From IMG/VR virus record IMGVR_UViG_3300021959_000385, positions 1 through 23,880 of that record: a stretch of DNA of 23,880 nucleotides, one strand, 5' to 3'. The position numbers and the translations under genes were made by a program. The DNA is from a virus. The notes under the pieces were generated by a model. That model saw nothing but the letters and a program-made list of their open reading frames with translations, was not told where the DNA came from and did no database searches. Shown here piece after piece: positions 1-7,385 of this stretch. Every line of letters starts with the position of its first letter. Positions within the stretch are counted from its first letter, which is position 1.

Positions 1-2
1 AC

Positions 3-191
3 ACTGTTTGTAAAGAAGTAGAGCAAGCAATTGCAGCCGATCCCACATTATCTGGGAAGGCCAAAGATTGCTACATAGAATCTACTGAAATTGAATTTAA
101 TGCAGAGGGAGAACGGCCTTTGGCCTTTGGAACTTTGATTTTTTTAACTAGCTACTATGTCCAGGAGCAAAATCCAGATGTGGCAGTTTAA
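3..191 (+). CDS. Tail terminator / tail-completion protein (C-terminal part)
   Basis: The open frame runs in from the left edge and stops at TAA 189-191, giving 62 visible residues. The visible part reads like the C-terminal half of siphovirus tail terminator (head-to-tail joining) proteins: a short amphipathic helix with 'ADPTLSGKAKD', then the strand pair 'ESTEIEFNAEGERPLAFGTL', then a closing strand. In that family the protein forms a hexameric ring that caps the tail tube and joins it to the head. Its position directly before the tail tube gene fits. The N-terminus lies outside the window, so the assignment rests on pattern and gene order. Confidence 0.6.
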   Translation, partial: TVCKEVEQAIAADPTLSGKAKDCYIESTEIEFNAEGERPLAFGTLIFLTSYYVQEQNPDVAV

Positions 192-204
192 CCAGGAGTA
201 AATT

Positions 205-366
205 ATGAAAATGATTTCACCAGATGGTTCGAGTTCTATAGATGCACATCCTACAAGGGTTGAGTATTTGTTGAAAAAGGGTTGGAAAGGAGAAGCAATC
301 CAGGAAACTAAATCTTCTCCAAAAAAACAGGCGAAAGCCGAGGTAAAAGAAAATGGCGATACATAA
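205..366 (+). CDS. Small phage protein between tail terminator and tail tube
   Basis: A 53-residue ORF with a good ribosome site (AGGAG, 195-199) just before ATG 205. It overlaps the start of the tail tube gene by 14 bases, which suggests coupled translation. The N-terminal half contains 'HPTRVEYLLKKGWKGE', a pattern I associate with tiny phage proteins whose short motif ends in a G-W pair. The C-terminal half is a lysine- and glutamate-rich charged tail. No membrane segment is visible. The function is unknown. The position suggests a minor head-tail or tail accessory role, but that is inference. Confidence 0.6.
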   Translation: MKMISPDGSSSIDAHPTRVEYLLKKGWKGEAIQETKSSPKKQAKAEVKENGDT

Positions 367-742
367 AGGCTCGGAAGGGCTTGTAAAAGTTGGCACAGCA
401 ACTGTGGCCGAGGTTAAATCATATTCAATTGATGAAACTGCGGACACAATAGAATCCACATCAATGGGTGATAGTGCCAAAACATACGAATCTTCACTGA
501 CATCCTTCTCTGGATCAGTTGAGTGTTTTTGGGATGAGACAGATACAACTGGCCAGGTGGCCATGAGTATTGGTTCAACCATAACTCTTAACCTATATCC
601 CGAGGGCTCAGATTCTGGAGATACGTACTACAGCGGATCTGCTGTGATTACTGGAAAGACTGTTTCTGGTTCACACGATGGGCTTATTGAGGCAAGCATT
701 AGCTTCCAGGGTTCAGGTGCATTAACTATTACAACAGTATAA
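353..742 (+). CDS. Major tail tube protein
   Basis: This 129-residue protein fits the phage major tail protein family that polymerises into the tail tube. Visible hallmarks are the N-terminal 'HKGSEGLVKVG' strand, the 'DTIESTSMGDSAKTY' segment that matches the usual 'D.t.m.d.....e' loop of tube proteins, the 'SGSVECFWDETD' strand, and an Ig-like C-terminal 'GLIEASISFQGSG' strand. The length is near the lower end for siphovirus tube subunits. It starts at ATG 353 behind a GAGG site. It lies immediately before the G/GT chaperone pair and the tape measure, which is the standard order. Confidence is high because both sequence pattern and order agree. Confidence 0.85.
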   Translation: MAIHKGSEGLVKVGTATVAEVKSYSIDETADTIESTSMGDSAKTYESSLTSFSGSVECFWDETDTTGQVAMSIGSTITLNLYPEGSDSGDTYYSGSAVITGKTVSGSHDGLIEASISFQGSGALTITTV

Positions 743-745
743 AAA

Positions 746-1081
746 ATGTCAGTAATAGATAACGCAGTAAAACATTTTGAGGCTCAAGATGTGAGAGTAA
801 CGCTGGTTCCAGAATGGGGCCAAGACGATGAACCTTTAAAAATATACAGCAAGCCATTAACGCTTAGTGAAACTTCTAAACTCTACAAAATGAGCCAGGA
901 AGATGATCTAACGATGATGGCTTATGTATTAATTTTTAAGGCATTGAGTAGCGAAGGGGAAAAGTTATTTGATATTGGCGATAAAAATAAACTTCTAAAT
1001 AAAGTTGATCGTGAGGTGTTAGTTAGAGTAGCCCAGGAGATTATGGGGCAAGAGCCTATTGAGGAAACAAAAAAGGACTAA
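746..1081 (+). CDS. Tail assembly chaperone (lambda gpG-like)
   Basis: A 111-residue, mostly helical, acidic protein placed between the tail tube and tape measure genes, the position of lambda G. Such proteins coat the tape measure during tail assembly and are absent from the virion. The first residues and the 'KIYSKPLTLSETSKLYK' region resemble the tail-chaperone fold that copies part of the tube protein surface. The zero-frame product ends E-E-T-K-K-D at TAA 1079-1081, right after a slippery A-AAA-AAG. Only three bases separate it from the tail tube stop, and there is no obvious strong ribosome site, so translation may be coupled. Confidence 0.8.
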   Translation: MSVIDNAVKHFEAQDVRVTLVPEWGQDDEPLKIYSKPLTLSETSKLYKMSQEDDLTMMAYVLIFKALSSEGEKLFDIGDKNKLLNKVDREVLVRVAQEIMGQEPIEETKKD

Positions 1082-1230
1082 CAGAGGATGCTAATTTATT
1101 TCTGCAATACAGCCTTGCAGAAAAGCTAGGTAAAACCTTAGAGGAATTGCAGCAAATTAGTGTTCAGGAATATCAAGGCTGGATTGCTTATTTAGAAATA
1201 TTAGAAGATAGAAGAAAGCATGGCAAATAA
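746..1230 (+). CDS. GT frameshift product of the tail chaperone gene
   Basis: A -1 slip on A-AAA-AAG (1069-1075) moves the ribosome from the gpG-like frame into an open frame that runs to TAA 1228-1230. The fused product is about 161 residues: 110 from the zero frame plus 51 from the -1 frame. The added T-like domain contains 'FLQYSLAEKLGKTLEEL' and 'EYQGWIAYLEI', the aromatic W-x-x-Y type ending often seen in T domains that bind the tape measure. No separate start would make the T part. It overlaps the tape measure start by 11 bases. The G/GT scheme is established for lambda-like tails; its use here is read from the sequence. Confidence 0.85.
1069..1075 (+). promoter_or_regulatory. Programmed -1 frameshift slippery heptamer A-AAA-AAG
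   Basis: Zero-frame reading is ACA-AAA-AAG-GAC-TAA, so the heptamer A AAA AAG is in the correct phase and the zero-frame stop follows one codon later. After a -1 slip both tRNAs re-pair on AAA AAA. I see no strong downstream stem-loop by eye. The heptamer alone can be efficient in bacteria. Confidence 0.85.
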
Positions 1231-2920
1231 AAAAGTAAAGATTGAATTAACAGCTGTTAATAAAACAAAAGCTGCTTTTACCTCTGTAACTGGTGGCCTT
1301 AAATCTATTGGTGGAGCTGCCGCAGGTGCAACCAAAGGAATTGCAGCTGTAGGTATTGCAGCAACAGCAGCAGCTGGTGCATTAGCTTTAATTGTTAATA
1401 AATCTTTTGATGCGGTTGATGCTTTGGGTAAAACTTCTACACAAACAGGAATTGCTACAGATACATTGCAAGCGTTTCATCTTGCGGCCAGAGAATCTGG
1501 TACAACTGTTGAAGGTGCAAATACAGCACTTATTAAATTTGCTAGAAGTGTTGGTGATGCTTCCAGGGGCCTAAAAACGCAAGCAGATATTTTTAAAGAT
1601 CTTGGCGTTGAATTAAAAGACACTAACGGCAACATGAAATCATTTGATACATTGCTAGTTGAGACAGCAAAAGGCGTATCAAACATGGCAGATCAAACAA
1701 CCAGGGCAGCAGCTTTGGCTGGTTTATTTGGTAGGCAAGGTGTTGTTTTAACTGGTGCTATTAAAGATCTCAGCAATAGAGGCTTAAAAGATTTTATTAC
1801 CAGAGCAAAAGAGCTAGGCATTGTACTTAGCGAAAAAGTAATTAGAAGAACCGAGCAATTTAATGATGCTGTAGGTGTTATAAAAATGCAGCTTGGATCC
1901 TTTGTAAACAATATTACAACATCATTCTTGCCAGTCTTTGAAAAGATGCAGGAAACAATTTCAAAAAAAATTAAACAAATAGTAGCTGATGCTGGCGGCA
2001 TGGATGCTTTAGGCTTAAAAATTGCTAATGGCATTATTGAAGGTGTTGCTGGTGGCATACAAGCTTTAGGAGATCTTGGCGATAACATTTTTAAAGTCTT
2101 TACAGATATAAGAATCAAACTTAAAGAGACTGAGATCCAATTTTTAGAATTTCAAAAGGCATTGATGAGCATCATGCCAAGAAAATTTGCAGATGAGTTA
2201 GGTGATTTAGAATTAATGCTTTTGCATAATGATGTTGCTTTAAAAGACCTAAACAAAGAAACAAGTAATTTTGGTGAACAGGCAGAAGTTGTTGCAAACA
2301 AAGTAAGAGGCTACAAATTAAGCATTGATGATTTGAGAGCTGGAACAGATGCAGCAGGTGATAGCACAAATAAACTTGGCGATTCTTTTGTTGATGCACT
2401 TAGCCCATTACAAAAATTTGAAGATTTATTAGGCAAAGAAGGTTTAACCAGAACACTAGAAACAACAGCAGTTGCTGCAATGAAAAAATTTGAAGATGCA
2501 ATTGTTGATGGTCTTAAAAAAGGTAAATTATCATTTGAAGATTTTGCAACTTATGTAGTTGAGCAATTAATGCGAATTGCAATACAACAAATGATTTTAA
2601 AACCATTAATAGGTAGTTTTGGATCTGCATTTGGAAGTTTTGGAGATCTCTTTTCAGCAGATGGCGGTGGCTATACAGGAATGGGAGCCAGGGCAGGAGG
2701 GGTGGACGGCAAAGGCGGTTTTCCAGCAATACTACATCCAAACGAAACAGTTATAGATCACACTAAAGGCCAGGACAACAATGCACCAGCAACAGTTAAC
2801 TTTAATATTTCTACAGTTGATGCGGCTGGCTTCGATCAGTTATTAACATCAAGAAAAGGTTTAATCACATCAATAATAAATAACGCCATGAACAATCAAG
2901 GCAAAATGGGGGTTGTATAA
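1220..2920 (+). CDS. Tail tape measure protein
   Basis: A 566-residue protein that sets tail length and is extruded during DNA entry. Residues about 25-60 form a long Ala/Gly-rich hydrophobic stretch, a usual membrane-active segment of tape measures. Long helices follow. Near residues 481-512 there is a Gly-rich 'GGGYTGMGARAGG' segment leading to 'FPAILHPNETVIDH', a C-terminal signature of lambda/GTA-type tape measures. At about 1.5 angstrom per residue the tail would be near 85 nm, short for a siphovirus. ATG 1220 sits inside the end of the GT frame and has only a weak purine-rich site, so its translation is probably tied to the chaperone gene. Confidence 0.92.
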   Translation: MANKKVKIELTAVNKTKAAFTSVTGGLKSIGGAAAGATKGIAAVGIAATAAAGALALIVNKSFDAVDALGKTSTQTGIATDTLQAFHLAARESGTTVEGANTALIKFARSVGDASRGLKTQADIFKDLGVELKDTNGNMKSFDTLLVETAKGVSNMADQTTRAAALAGLFGRQGVVLTGAIKDLSNRGLKDFITRAKELGIVLSEKVIRRTEQFNDAVGVIKMQLGSFVNNITTSFLPVFEKMQETISKKIKQIVADAGGMDALGLKIANGIIEGVAGGIQALGDLGDNIFKVFTDIRIKLKETEIQFLEFQKALMSIMPRKFADELGDLELMLLHNDVALKDLNKETSNFGEQAEVVANKVRGYKLSIDDLRAGTDAAGDSTNKLGDSFVDALSPLQKFEDLLGKEGLTRTLETTAVAAMKKFEDAIVDGLKKGKLSFEDFATYVVEQLMRIAIQQMILKPLIGSFGSAFGSFGDLFSADGGGYTGMGARAGGVDGKGGFPAILHPNETVIDHTKGQDNNAPATVNFNISTVDAAGFDQLLTSRKGLITSIINNAMNNQGKMGVV

Positions 2921-3526
2921 ATGTCTGGACAATTTCCAACAAATCCAAATTTTAAAACAATAAATTTTAATAGCGATACACCAACGCTGGTAAATCAAAC
3001 ATTATCTGGCCGCAAACAAGTAAGACAAATTGGAGCACAATATTTTCATTTCACAGTTCAAATGCCGCCTATGCAACAAGAAAAGGCCCAGGAAGTATTT
3101 GCATTTTTACAAAAACAAAAAGGTTCTTTTGAAGATTTTACTATACAGGCACCATTAGATAATTTAGGTGCTGGTAGGTCAGAAACAGATATATTGGTTG
3201 CTGGTGCACATACAGCTGGCGATGCTTCTATTGCAATAGATGGCTTCTCAGCAAATCAAACTGGATCCTTAAAGGTTGGAGACATTATAAAATTTGCTAA
3301 TCATAGCAAAATTTATATGGTGCAATCTGACATTGATTCTGATAGCGGTGGTGCATTAACTGTTTTAATATCTCCAAATTTGGTGGCCGCACTTGCAGAT
3401 AATGAAGCTGTTACTGTTAACAAGCCTAGTTACACTGTTTATCTTGCCAACAATGAAATCATGTATGTTACAGATGCCAGTGGCTTTTACAGCATTTCAT
3501 TTGATGTGCGAGAGGCCATTACATAA
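2921..3526 (+). CDS. Probable distal tail / minor tail protein
   Basis: A 201-residue protein that starts directly after the tape measure stop behind a GGGGG-type site (2907-2911) and overlaps the next gene by one base. The N-terminus ('PNFKTINFNSDTPTLVNQT') and the 'QYFHFTVQMPPMQQEKA' segment look like the beta-rich first domain of distal tail or lambda gpM-like minor tail proteins, which form the ring below the tube. The middle part is a second small beta domain ('GDIIKFANHSKIYMV'). By order it corresponds to the slot between tape measure and hub in lambda and gene transfer agents. I cannot tie it to one named family with certainty. Confidence 0.6.
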   Translation: MSGQFPTNPNFKTINFNSDTPTLVNQTLSGRKQVRQIGAQYFHFTVQMPPMQQEKAQEVFAFLQKQKGSFEDFTIQAPLDNLGAGRSETDILVAGAHTAGDASIAIDGFSANQTGSLKVGDIIKFANHSKIYMVQSDIDSDSGGALTVLISPNLVAALADNEAVTVNKPSYTVYLANNEIMYVTDASGFYSISFDVREAIT

Positions 3527-4074
3527 TGCCAAGAAGTTTATCAACAGCTATACAAAACCAGGTATCAGCAACTGCAACCAAAACAGCTTTTTTGGTTGAG
3601 TTAAATTTATCAACAGTAATTAGGCTAACAGACTGGTACGCAAATGTTACTTATGATTCTAATTCTTATGAGGCTGGTGGATCTTTTTTGTCAGTAGATG
3701 GAACAACTGAAACAGGACAATTACAGGTTAACGAAATTAACATTGGTTTTTCAAATATTACAGATCAAGTTAGATCCCTGGTGCAAAGCGGAGCATTTAC
3801 AGATAAAACAGCAGAAGTTTATTTAGCTTACTTTGATGCAAACGAAAGCATTGTGGGTGCTATTAACTTTTTTACTGGCCAGATAAGAAATGTATCTATC
3901 AACGAAAATATAGATAACTCAATTTTATCTATGGTTGTTGCTAGCCATTGGGCAAATTGGAATTTGACCAAGGGTAGGCACTACTCTGATGAATCTCAAC
4001 AATCTTTTAGTTCTGGCGATAGAGGCATGGAATTTGCTGGCCAAGTAAAAGAAGATGTTAGGTGGGGTATGTAA
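3526..4074 (+). CDS. Tail hub-like protein (DUF2163/lambda gpL type)
   Basis: A 182-residue beta-rich protein. The start pattern 'RSLSTAIQNQVSATATKTAFLVEL', then 'VIRLTDWYANVTYDSNSYEAGGSFL', follows the plan of DUF2163-type tail proteins (lv.l...G...r.TD......G..Y.a....). The end has 'ASHWANWNLTKGRHYSDESQQ', 'SGDRGMEFAGQVKEDVRWG', recalling the A-x-x-x-W...R..d..Q motif in hub proteins that begin the tail tip. It overlaps both neighbours by one base (TAATG on both sides). It probably links the distal ring to the central tip protein. Unlike gpL there is no visible Cys cluster for an iron-sulphur site. Confidence 0.65.
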   Translation: MPRSLSTAIQNQVSATATKTAFLVELNLSTVIRLTDWYANVTYDSNSYEAGGSFLSVDGTTETGQLQVNEINIGFSNITDQVRSLVQSGAFTDKTAEVYLAYFDANESIVGAINFFTGQIRNVSINENIDNSILSMVVASHWANWNLTKGRHYSDESQQSFSSGDRGMEFAGQVKEDVRWGM

Positions 4075-7000
4075 TGCAATTTTTTGCTGCCGTTGGTGAA
4101 TTTTTCAAAGCTGCTTTTGCTCTCTTTGCCGAAGCCAAATTAATAACACAAATACAAGTTGCTCTAACAGCAGCAACTTTAGTTGTAGGTGTCAAAGGGT
4201 TTATGCAGGCCAGGGCAATGCTTGCCAAAGGCCAAGACATATTGGCAAACAAAACTTCTATGGGAGGAAAAGTTGGAATTATTTATGGAACAAGGAGGGT
4301 GGGTGCACAAATTATTTACATGGATGTGTCAGACAATGATTCTAGGGATATGTATGTTGTTTATGCTTTATCAGTTGGTGAATGTGATGAAATTATTGGC
4401 AGAACAATTGAACTAGACGGCAACCCTTTAACTGATTCTGCAAGATTTAGAAATGGCGGTTACATTGGTTCAGACAAAATATCTTCTGGCTCTGGATCGC
4501 TAAATACAGTTTCACAAAACGGAACAAATAGCCTAAATCTTACTGCTGGCACTTTTGGAACAGATCCAACAGCAAAATATAGATATGTTATGAATTTGCA
4601 TCATGGGGCTGCATCACAAACAGCAGATCCTATGTTAGTTGCATCAATGTCTAACTGGACTACAGCACATAGGCTAGATGGTATATGTTACATAGTGGCC
4701 CATTACGGCTATGACAAAGAAGGAATGTGGCGTGGAGTGCCGCAGCTAACAGTGCAAGTAAGAGGCAAAAAAGTTTTTGATCCCAGGGATAACACTCAAA
4801 CATTTGGCACTGTTTCTACTTACAAATATTCAGACAATCCAGCCTTATGCTTCCTGGATTACATTGTTAACGATGAGTTCGGAAAGGGCCTCACATCTAG
4901 CCAAATAAATATGTCAACTTTTACGGCAGCTGCAAATGTTTGTGATACAAAAGTAGATCAACCATATTTTAATGGATCTGCTGTAGATACAACTTTTACC
5001 GCAACATCTGGTAATGATTTTTTTGCCATTGATGGTACTTTTGCTAATACTAATTGGTTCCAAAATAAAATAGGCGAAGTTTTAAGCCTATATGATTCAG
5101 ACGGAAATGGAATTATTACTGAGGCTGAGATAAAAGAGGTGCACAGAGATCAATTTTTTGACGAAAGTGCACAATACTTGGTTTATATAAATGATTTATT
5201 TTCTTCTTCATTTGCAGCCGAAGAAGGAACATCTTTAGCAAAGGTTAAAAGATTCCATTGTAATGGCTATGTAGATGCCAATAAGAATGTTATGGATAAT
5301 GCCAAGGAACTCCTGGCAAACATGAGAGGCATATTTTTATACATAGATGGAAAATATGAATTATCTATAGAGGACACAGGTACATCAACATTTAGTATTA
5401 CTGATAATCACATTATTGCTGAATCTGGTATAGGCGTTGATTATGGTAACAAGGATAAAAAGGCCAATAAAGTTATAGTTGAATTTTTCAATGCTAATAA
5501 AAAATATGAATTAGATACCGCCACAGTTTTACATGATGCTTCGCCAAACTACACCTCAGATGATGGTGGTGAAGTGCTAGAAATTAAAGCTGAGTTTCCT
5601 TTAATATCAGATCCTTATATTGCTTACAACATGGCCAAAGCAATTTTAACCAGGAGCAGAAACCAGACAACAATGCAGTTTATGGGAACTCCAGAAATGT
5701 ATAAGTTAAATGTCGGAGACATTGTAGATTTAACTTATGCTGGCCTAGGTTTTAGTGGCAAAGTTTGCAGAGTTGAGGCCCTAGAATTGCAATCTAATGG
5801 ACTGGTTGCTGTTAGCTTAATTGAATATTTTGATGTATATACCTGGGAAGTTCCGCCACAAGAAGCGGTAGAGGAGTTGGCTAACCTGCCTTCAGCTTAT
5901 GCTGTAAAAGCCCCAACAGGTTTATCTTTTACAGATAGCAACTCTAGTTCCACAGGAAGGCCTTTTTTATCTTGGAACGAACCTACAGACTTTCCAGATT
6001 ATCAATATAGAGTAAATGTTGTAGATAGTTCAAACAATCAAGTTACAAATAAAATAGTTAATACTGAGAATTGTGATTTAAACTTTGTTAAAACAGGTTC
6101 TAATTATGTTGCCAGCGTTAGTTCTTTAAACACGCTAGGCGTTGAATCATCGCCAGCAACCTTAACTTTTACTATTGGGATCAAGCCAGTAGATGGTCAA
6201 GTTGATGTTATTTCTGAAACAGTAGATACGCTGCAAATTGCCGCTGATGCGGTAACAAATGCCAAGCTGGCCGTGGATTCTATCCAGGGTGATGTTATTG
6301 CCGCTGGTGCGATAACTGAACAAAAATTTGCAGATGATTCTATTACAGCTGATAAGTTAAAATCAAATTCTGTAACTACAGTTAAAATTTTGGCTAGAAA
6401 TATAATTGCTGAATCAATAGCAACAGATGCTGTAATTGCCAGGACAATACAAACAGATGCAGTAACCGCTGACAAAATATTGGCAGATGCTGTAACAGCA
6501 ACAAAAATTAATGTAAGCGATTTGGCGGCAATTTCAGCTGATATGGGAACCATTACTGCTGGCACCATTTCAGCTGGAACAGTTAAAGCTACAACGCTTG
6601 AACTAAATGGAACAACGCTAAGTGCAGATGCTAATGGGTTAAAAATAGCAGCCAGCGGTGTTTCTTCTGGAGAGTTGGGAACAAGATCTGTTGGATCCAT
6701 GGTTGTAAATGGGGCCTCTGGATCTAGCGGTTTTGGTGATGGTAGATCTGGAGATAGTTTTGGCAGCTTAATTGAAGCAACATTTACTACAGCTGAGGCT
6801 GGGGATTATCAGATTGTTGCTAATTGCATGGTAGGTGGAACCATTAATAATTTAACCCAGGTAGAATCAAGAACAAGGATTGGCTCAACTGTTATAGCTG
6901 ATTATAGTTCTCCAGTTGGTGGCAATATGCTACAACCTATAATACTTGCTGGAAAAGTAACATTGGCCGCTGGCACCAGCTATACAGCAATTTTAGAAGG

Positions 7001-7088
7001 CCAGGTTATACAAGATAATCCAGGGGTAACACCAGCCATTTCTGGTTTTAGCACTAGAATTTCAGCACTCAAATTAAATAAACAATAA
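4074..7088 (+). CDS. Central tail tip / host specificity protein (gpJ-like) with EF-hand
   Basis: About 1004 residues. The first ~60 residues are hydrophobic and helical, then 'GGKVGIIYGTRRVGAQIIYMD' and 'LSVGECDEIIGRTIELDGNPL' match the N-terminal domain of gpJ-like tip proteins. Residues 341-352 (DSDGNGIITEAE, 5094-5129) form a perfect EF-hand calcium loop. An FN3-like domain spans about 613-703. About 710-865 holds repeats of the form 'aDAVTadKI'. The C-terminus is a beta domain. The protein likely closes the tail tip and may contact the receptor. A GTG at 4062 is also possible, but ATG 4074 overlaps the upstream stop (TAATG) and has AGGTGGGG at good spacing. Confidence 0.85.
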   Translation: MQFFAAVGEFFKAAFALFAEAKLITQIQVALTAATLVVGVKGFMQARAMLAKGQDILANKTSMGGKVGIIYGTRRVGAQIIYMDVSDNDSRDMYVVYALSVGECDEIIGRTIELDGNPLTDSARFRNGGYIGSDKISSGSGSLNTVSQNGTNSLNLTAGTFGTDPTAKYRYVMNLHHGAASQTADPMLVASMSNWTTAHRLDGICYIVAHYGYDKEGMWRGVPQLTVQVRGKKVFDPRDNTQTFGTVSTYKYSDNPALCFLDYIVNDEFGKGLTSSQINMSTFTAAANVCDTKVDQPYFNGSAVDTTFTATSGNDFFAIDGTFANTNWFQNKIGEVLSLYDSDGNGIITEAEIKEVHRDQFFDESAQYLVYINDLFSSSFAAEEGTSLAKVKRFHCNGYVDANKNVMDNAKELLANMRGIFLYIDGKYELSIEDTGTSTFSITDNHIIAESGIGVDYGNKDKKANKVIVEFFNANKKYELDTATVLHDASPNYTSDDGGEVLEIKAEFPLISDPYIAYNMAKAILTRSRNQTTMQFMGTPEMYKLNVGDIVDLTYAGLGFSGKVCRVEALELQSNGLVAVSLIEYFDVYTWEVPPQEAVEELANLPSAYAVKAPTGLSFTDSNSSSTGRPFLSWNEPTDFPDYQYRVNVVDSSNNQVTNKIVNTENCDLNFVKTGSNYVASVSSLNTLGVESSPATLTFTIGIKPVDGQVDVISETVDTLQIAADAVTNAKLAVDSIQGDVIAAGAITEQKFADDSITADKLKSNSVTTVKILARNIIAESIATDAVIARTIQTDAVTADKILADAVTATKINVSDLAAISADMGTITAGTISAGTVKATTLELNGTTLSADANGLKIAASGVSSGELGTRSVGSMVVNGASGSSGFGDGRSGDSFGSLIEATFTTAEAGDYQIVANCMVGGTINNLTQVESRTRIGSTVIADYSSPVGGNMLQPIILAGKVTLAAGTSYTAILEGQVIQDNPGVTPAISGFSTRISALKLNKQ
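5094..5129 (+). other. EF-hand calcium-binding loop inside the tip protein
   Basis: The encoded 12 residues D-S-D-G-N-G-I-I-T-E-A-E have acidic or amide ligands at positions 1, 3, 5 and 12, Gly at 6 and Ile at 8, the full EF-hand consensus. A helix-like 'NKIGEVLSLY' precedes and 'IKEVHRDQFFD' follows, as expected for the flanking helices. Only one loop is seen. Confidence 0.85.
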
Positions 7089-7324
7089 TGAGCACTATAT
7101 ACGCACCAACACCAGAAAATCCTTTAACAACGACACAAAAAATAAGGAATCAAAGACTGTTTATGCTACAGGACTGCGATTGGACAGTTGGTGTTGATAG
7201 CCCATTTAACGATGCAAAAAAAGCAGAGTGGGTAACATACAGGCAAGCATTAAGAGATTTGCCATCTCAATACACCGATGATGCTAATTTTGAAGATGTA
7301 GTTTTTCCGACACCGCCAGAATAA
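7088..7324 (+). CDS. Small phage tail assembly chaperone-like protein
   Basis: A 78-residue protein that starts on the last base of the tip-protein stop (TAATG). It has the pattern R-x-x-x-x-L-x-D-C-D-W-T ... W-x-x-Y-R-Q-A-L-R-D-L-P, matching the small Phage_tail_APC-type family (a tail or fibre assembly helper found next to tip and fibre genes in many phages). The C-terminus ends in 'VVFPTPPE', also usual for the group. The role as chaperone is family knowledge; the partner, probably the tip or the first fibre, is inferred from position. Confidence 0.75.
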   Translation: MSTIYAPTPENPLTTTQKIRNQRLFMLQDCDWTVGVDSPFNDAKKAEWVTYRQALRDLPSQYTDDANFEDVVFPTPPE

Positions 7325-7360
7325 AAATATATATGCGTAAACCAATTAATAAAAGTAAAA

Positions 7361-7379
7361 TTTATAAACAACAAAAGGG
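7361..7379 (+). promoter_or_regulatory. TATAAAYA element before fibre 1
   Basis: TTTATAAACAACAAAAGGG occupies the 61-base gap before the large fibre gene. An identical 19-base copy is at 15006-15024, on the other side of the fibre block. The 3' AAAGGG may also serve as the ribosome site for ATG 7386. The core TATAAACA resembles the T4 late promoter core TATAAATA. Confidence 0.5.
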
Positions 7380-7385
7380 TAATTA

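Noticed and set aside
1082-1219. Non-coding gap between chaperone and tape measure
   Set aside because: It is the -1 frame T domain of the GT fusion and therefore coding.
4062-4073. GTG 4062 as start of the tip protein
   Set aside because: ATG 4074 overlaps the upstream stop as TAATG, like many gene pairs here, and has a well-spaced AGGTGGGG; GTG 4062 has neither.
6197-6700. Long minus-strand ORF (167 aa) antisense to the tip protein
   Set aside because: It mirrors the repetitive Ala/Asp/Thr codons of the plus-strand repeats and has low-complexity Val/Ala/Ser composition. All supported genes run on the + strand.
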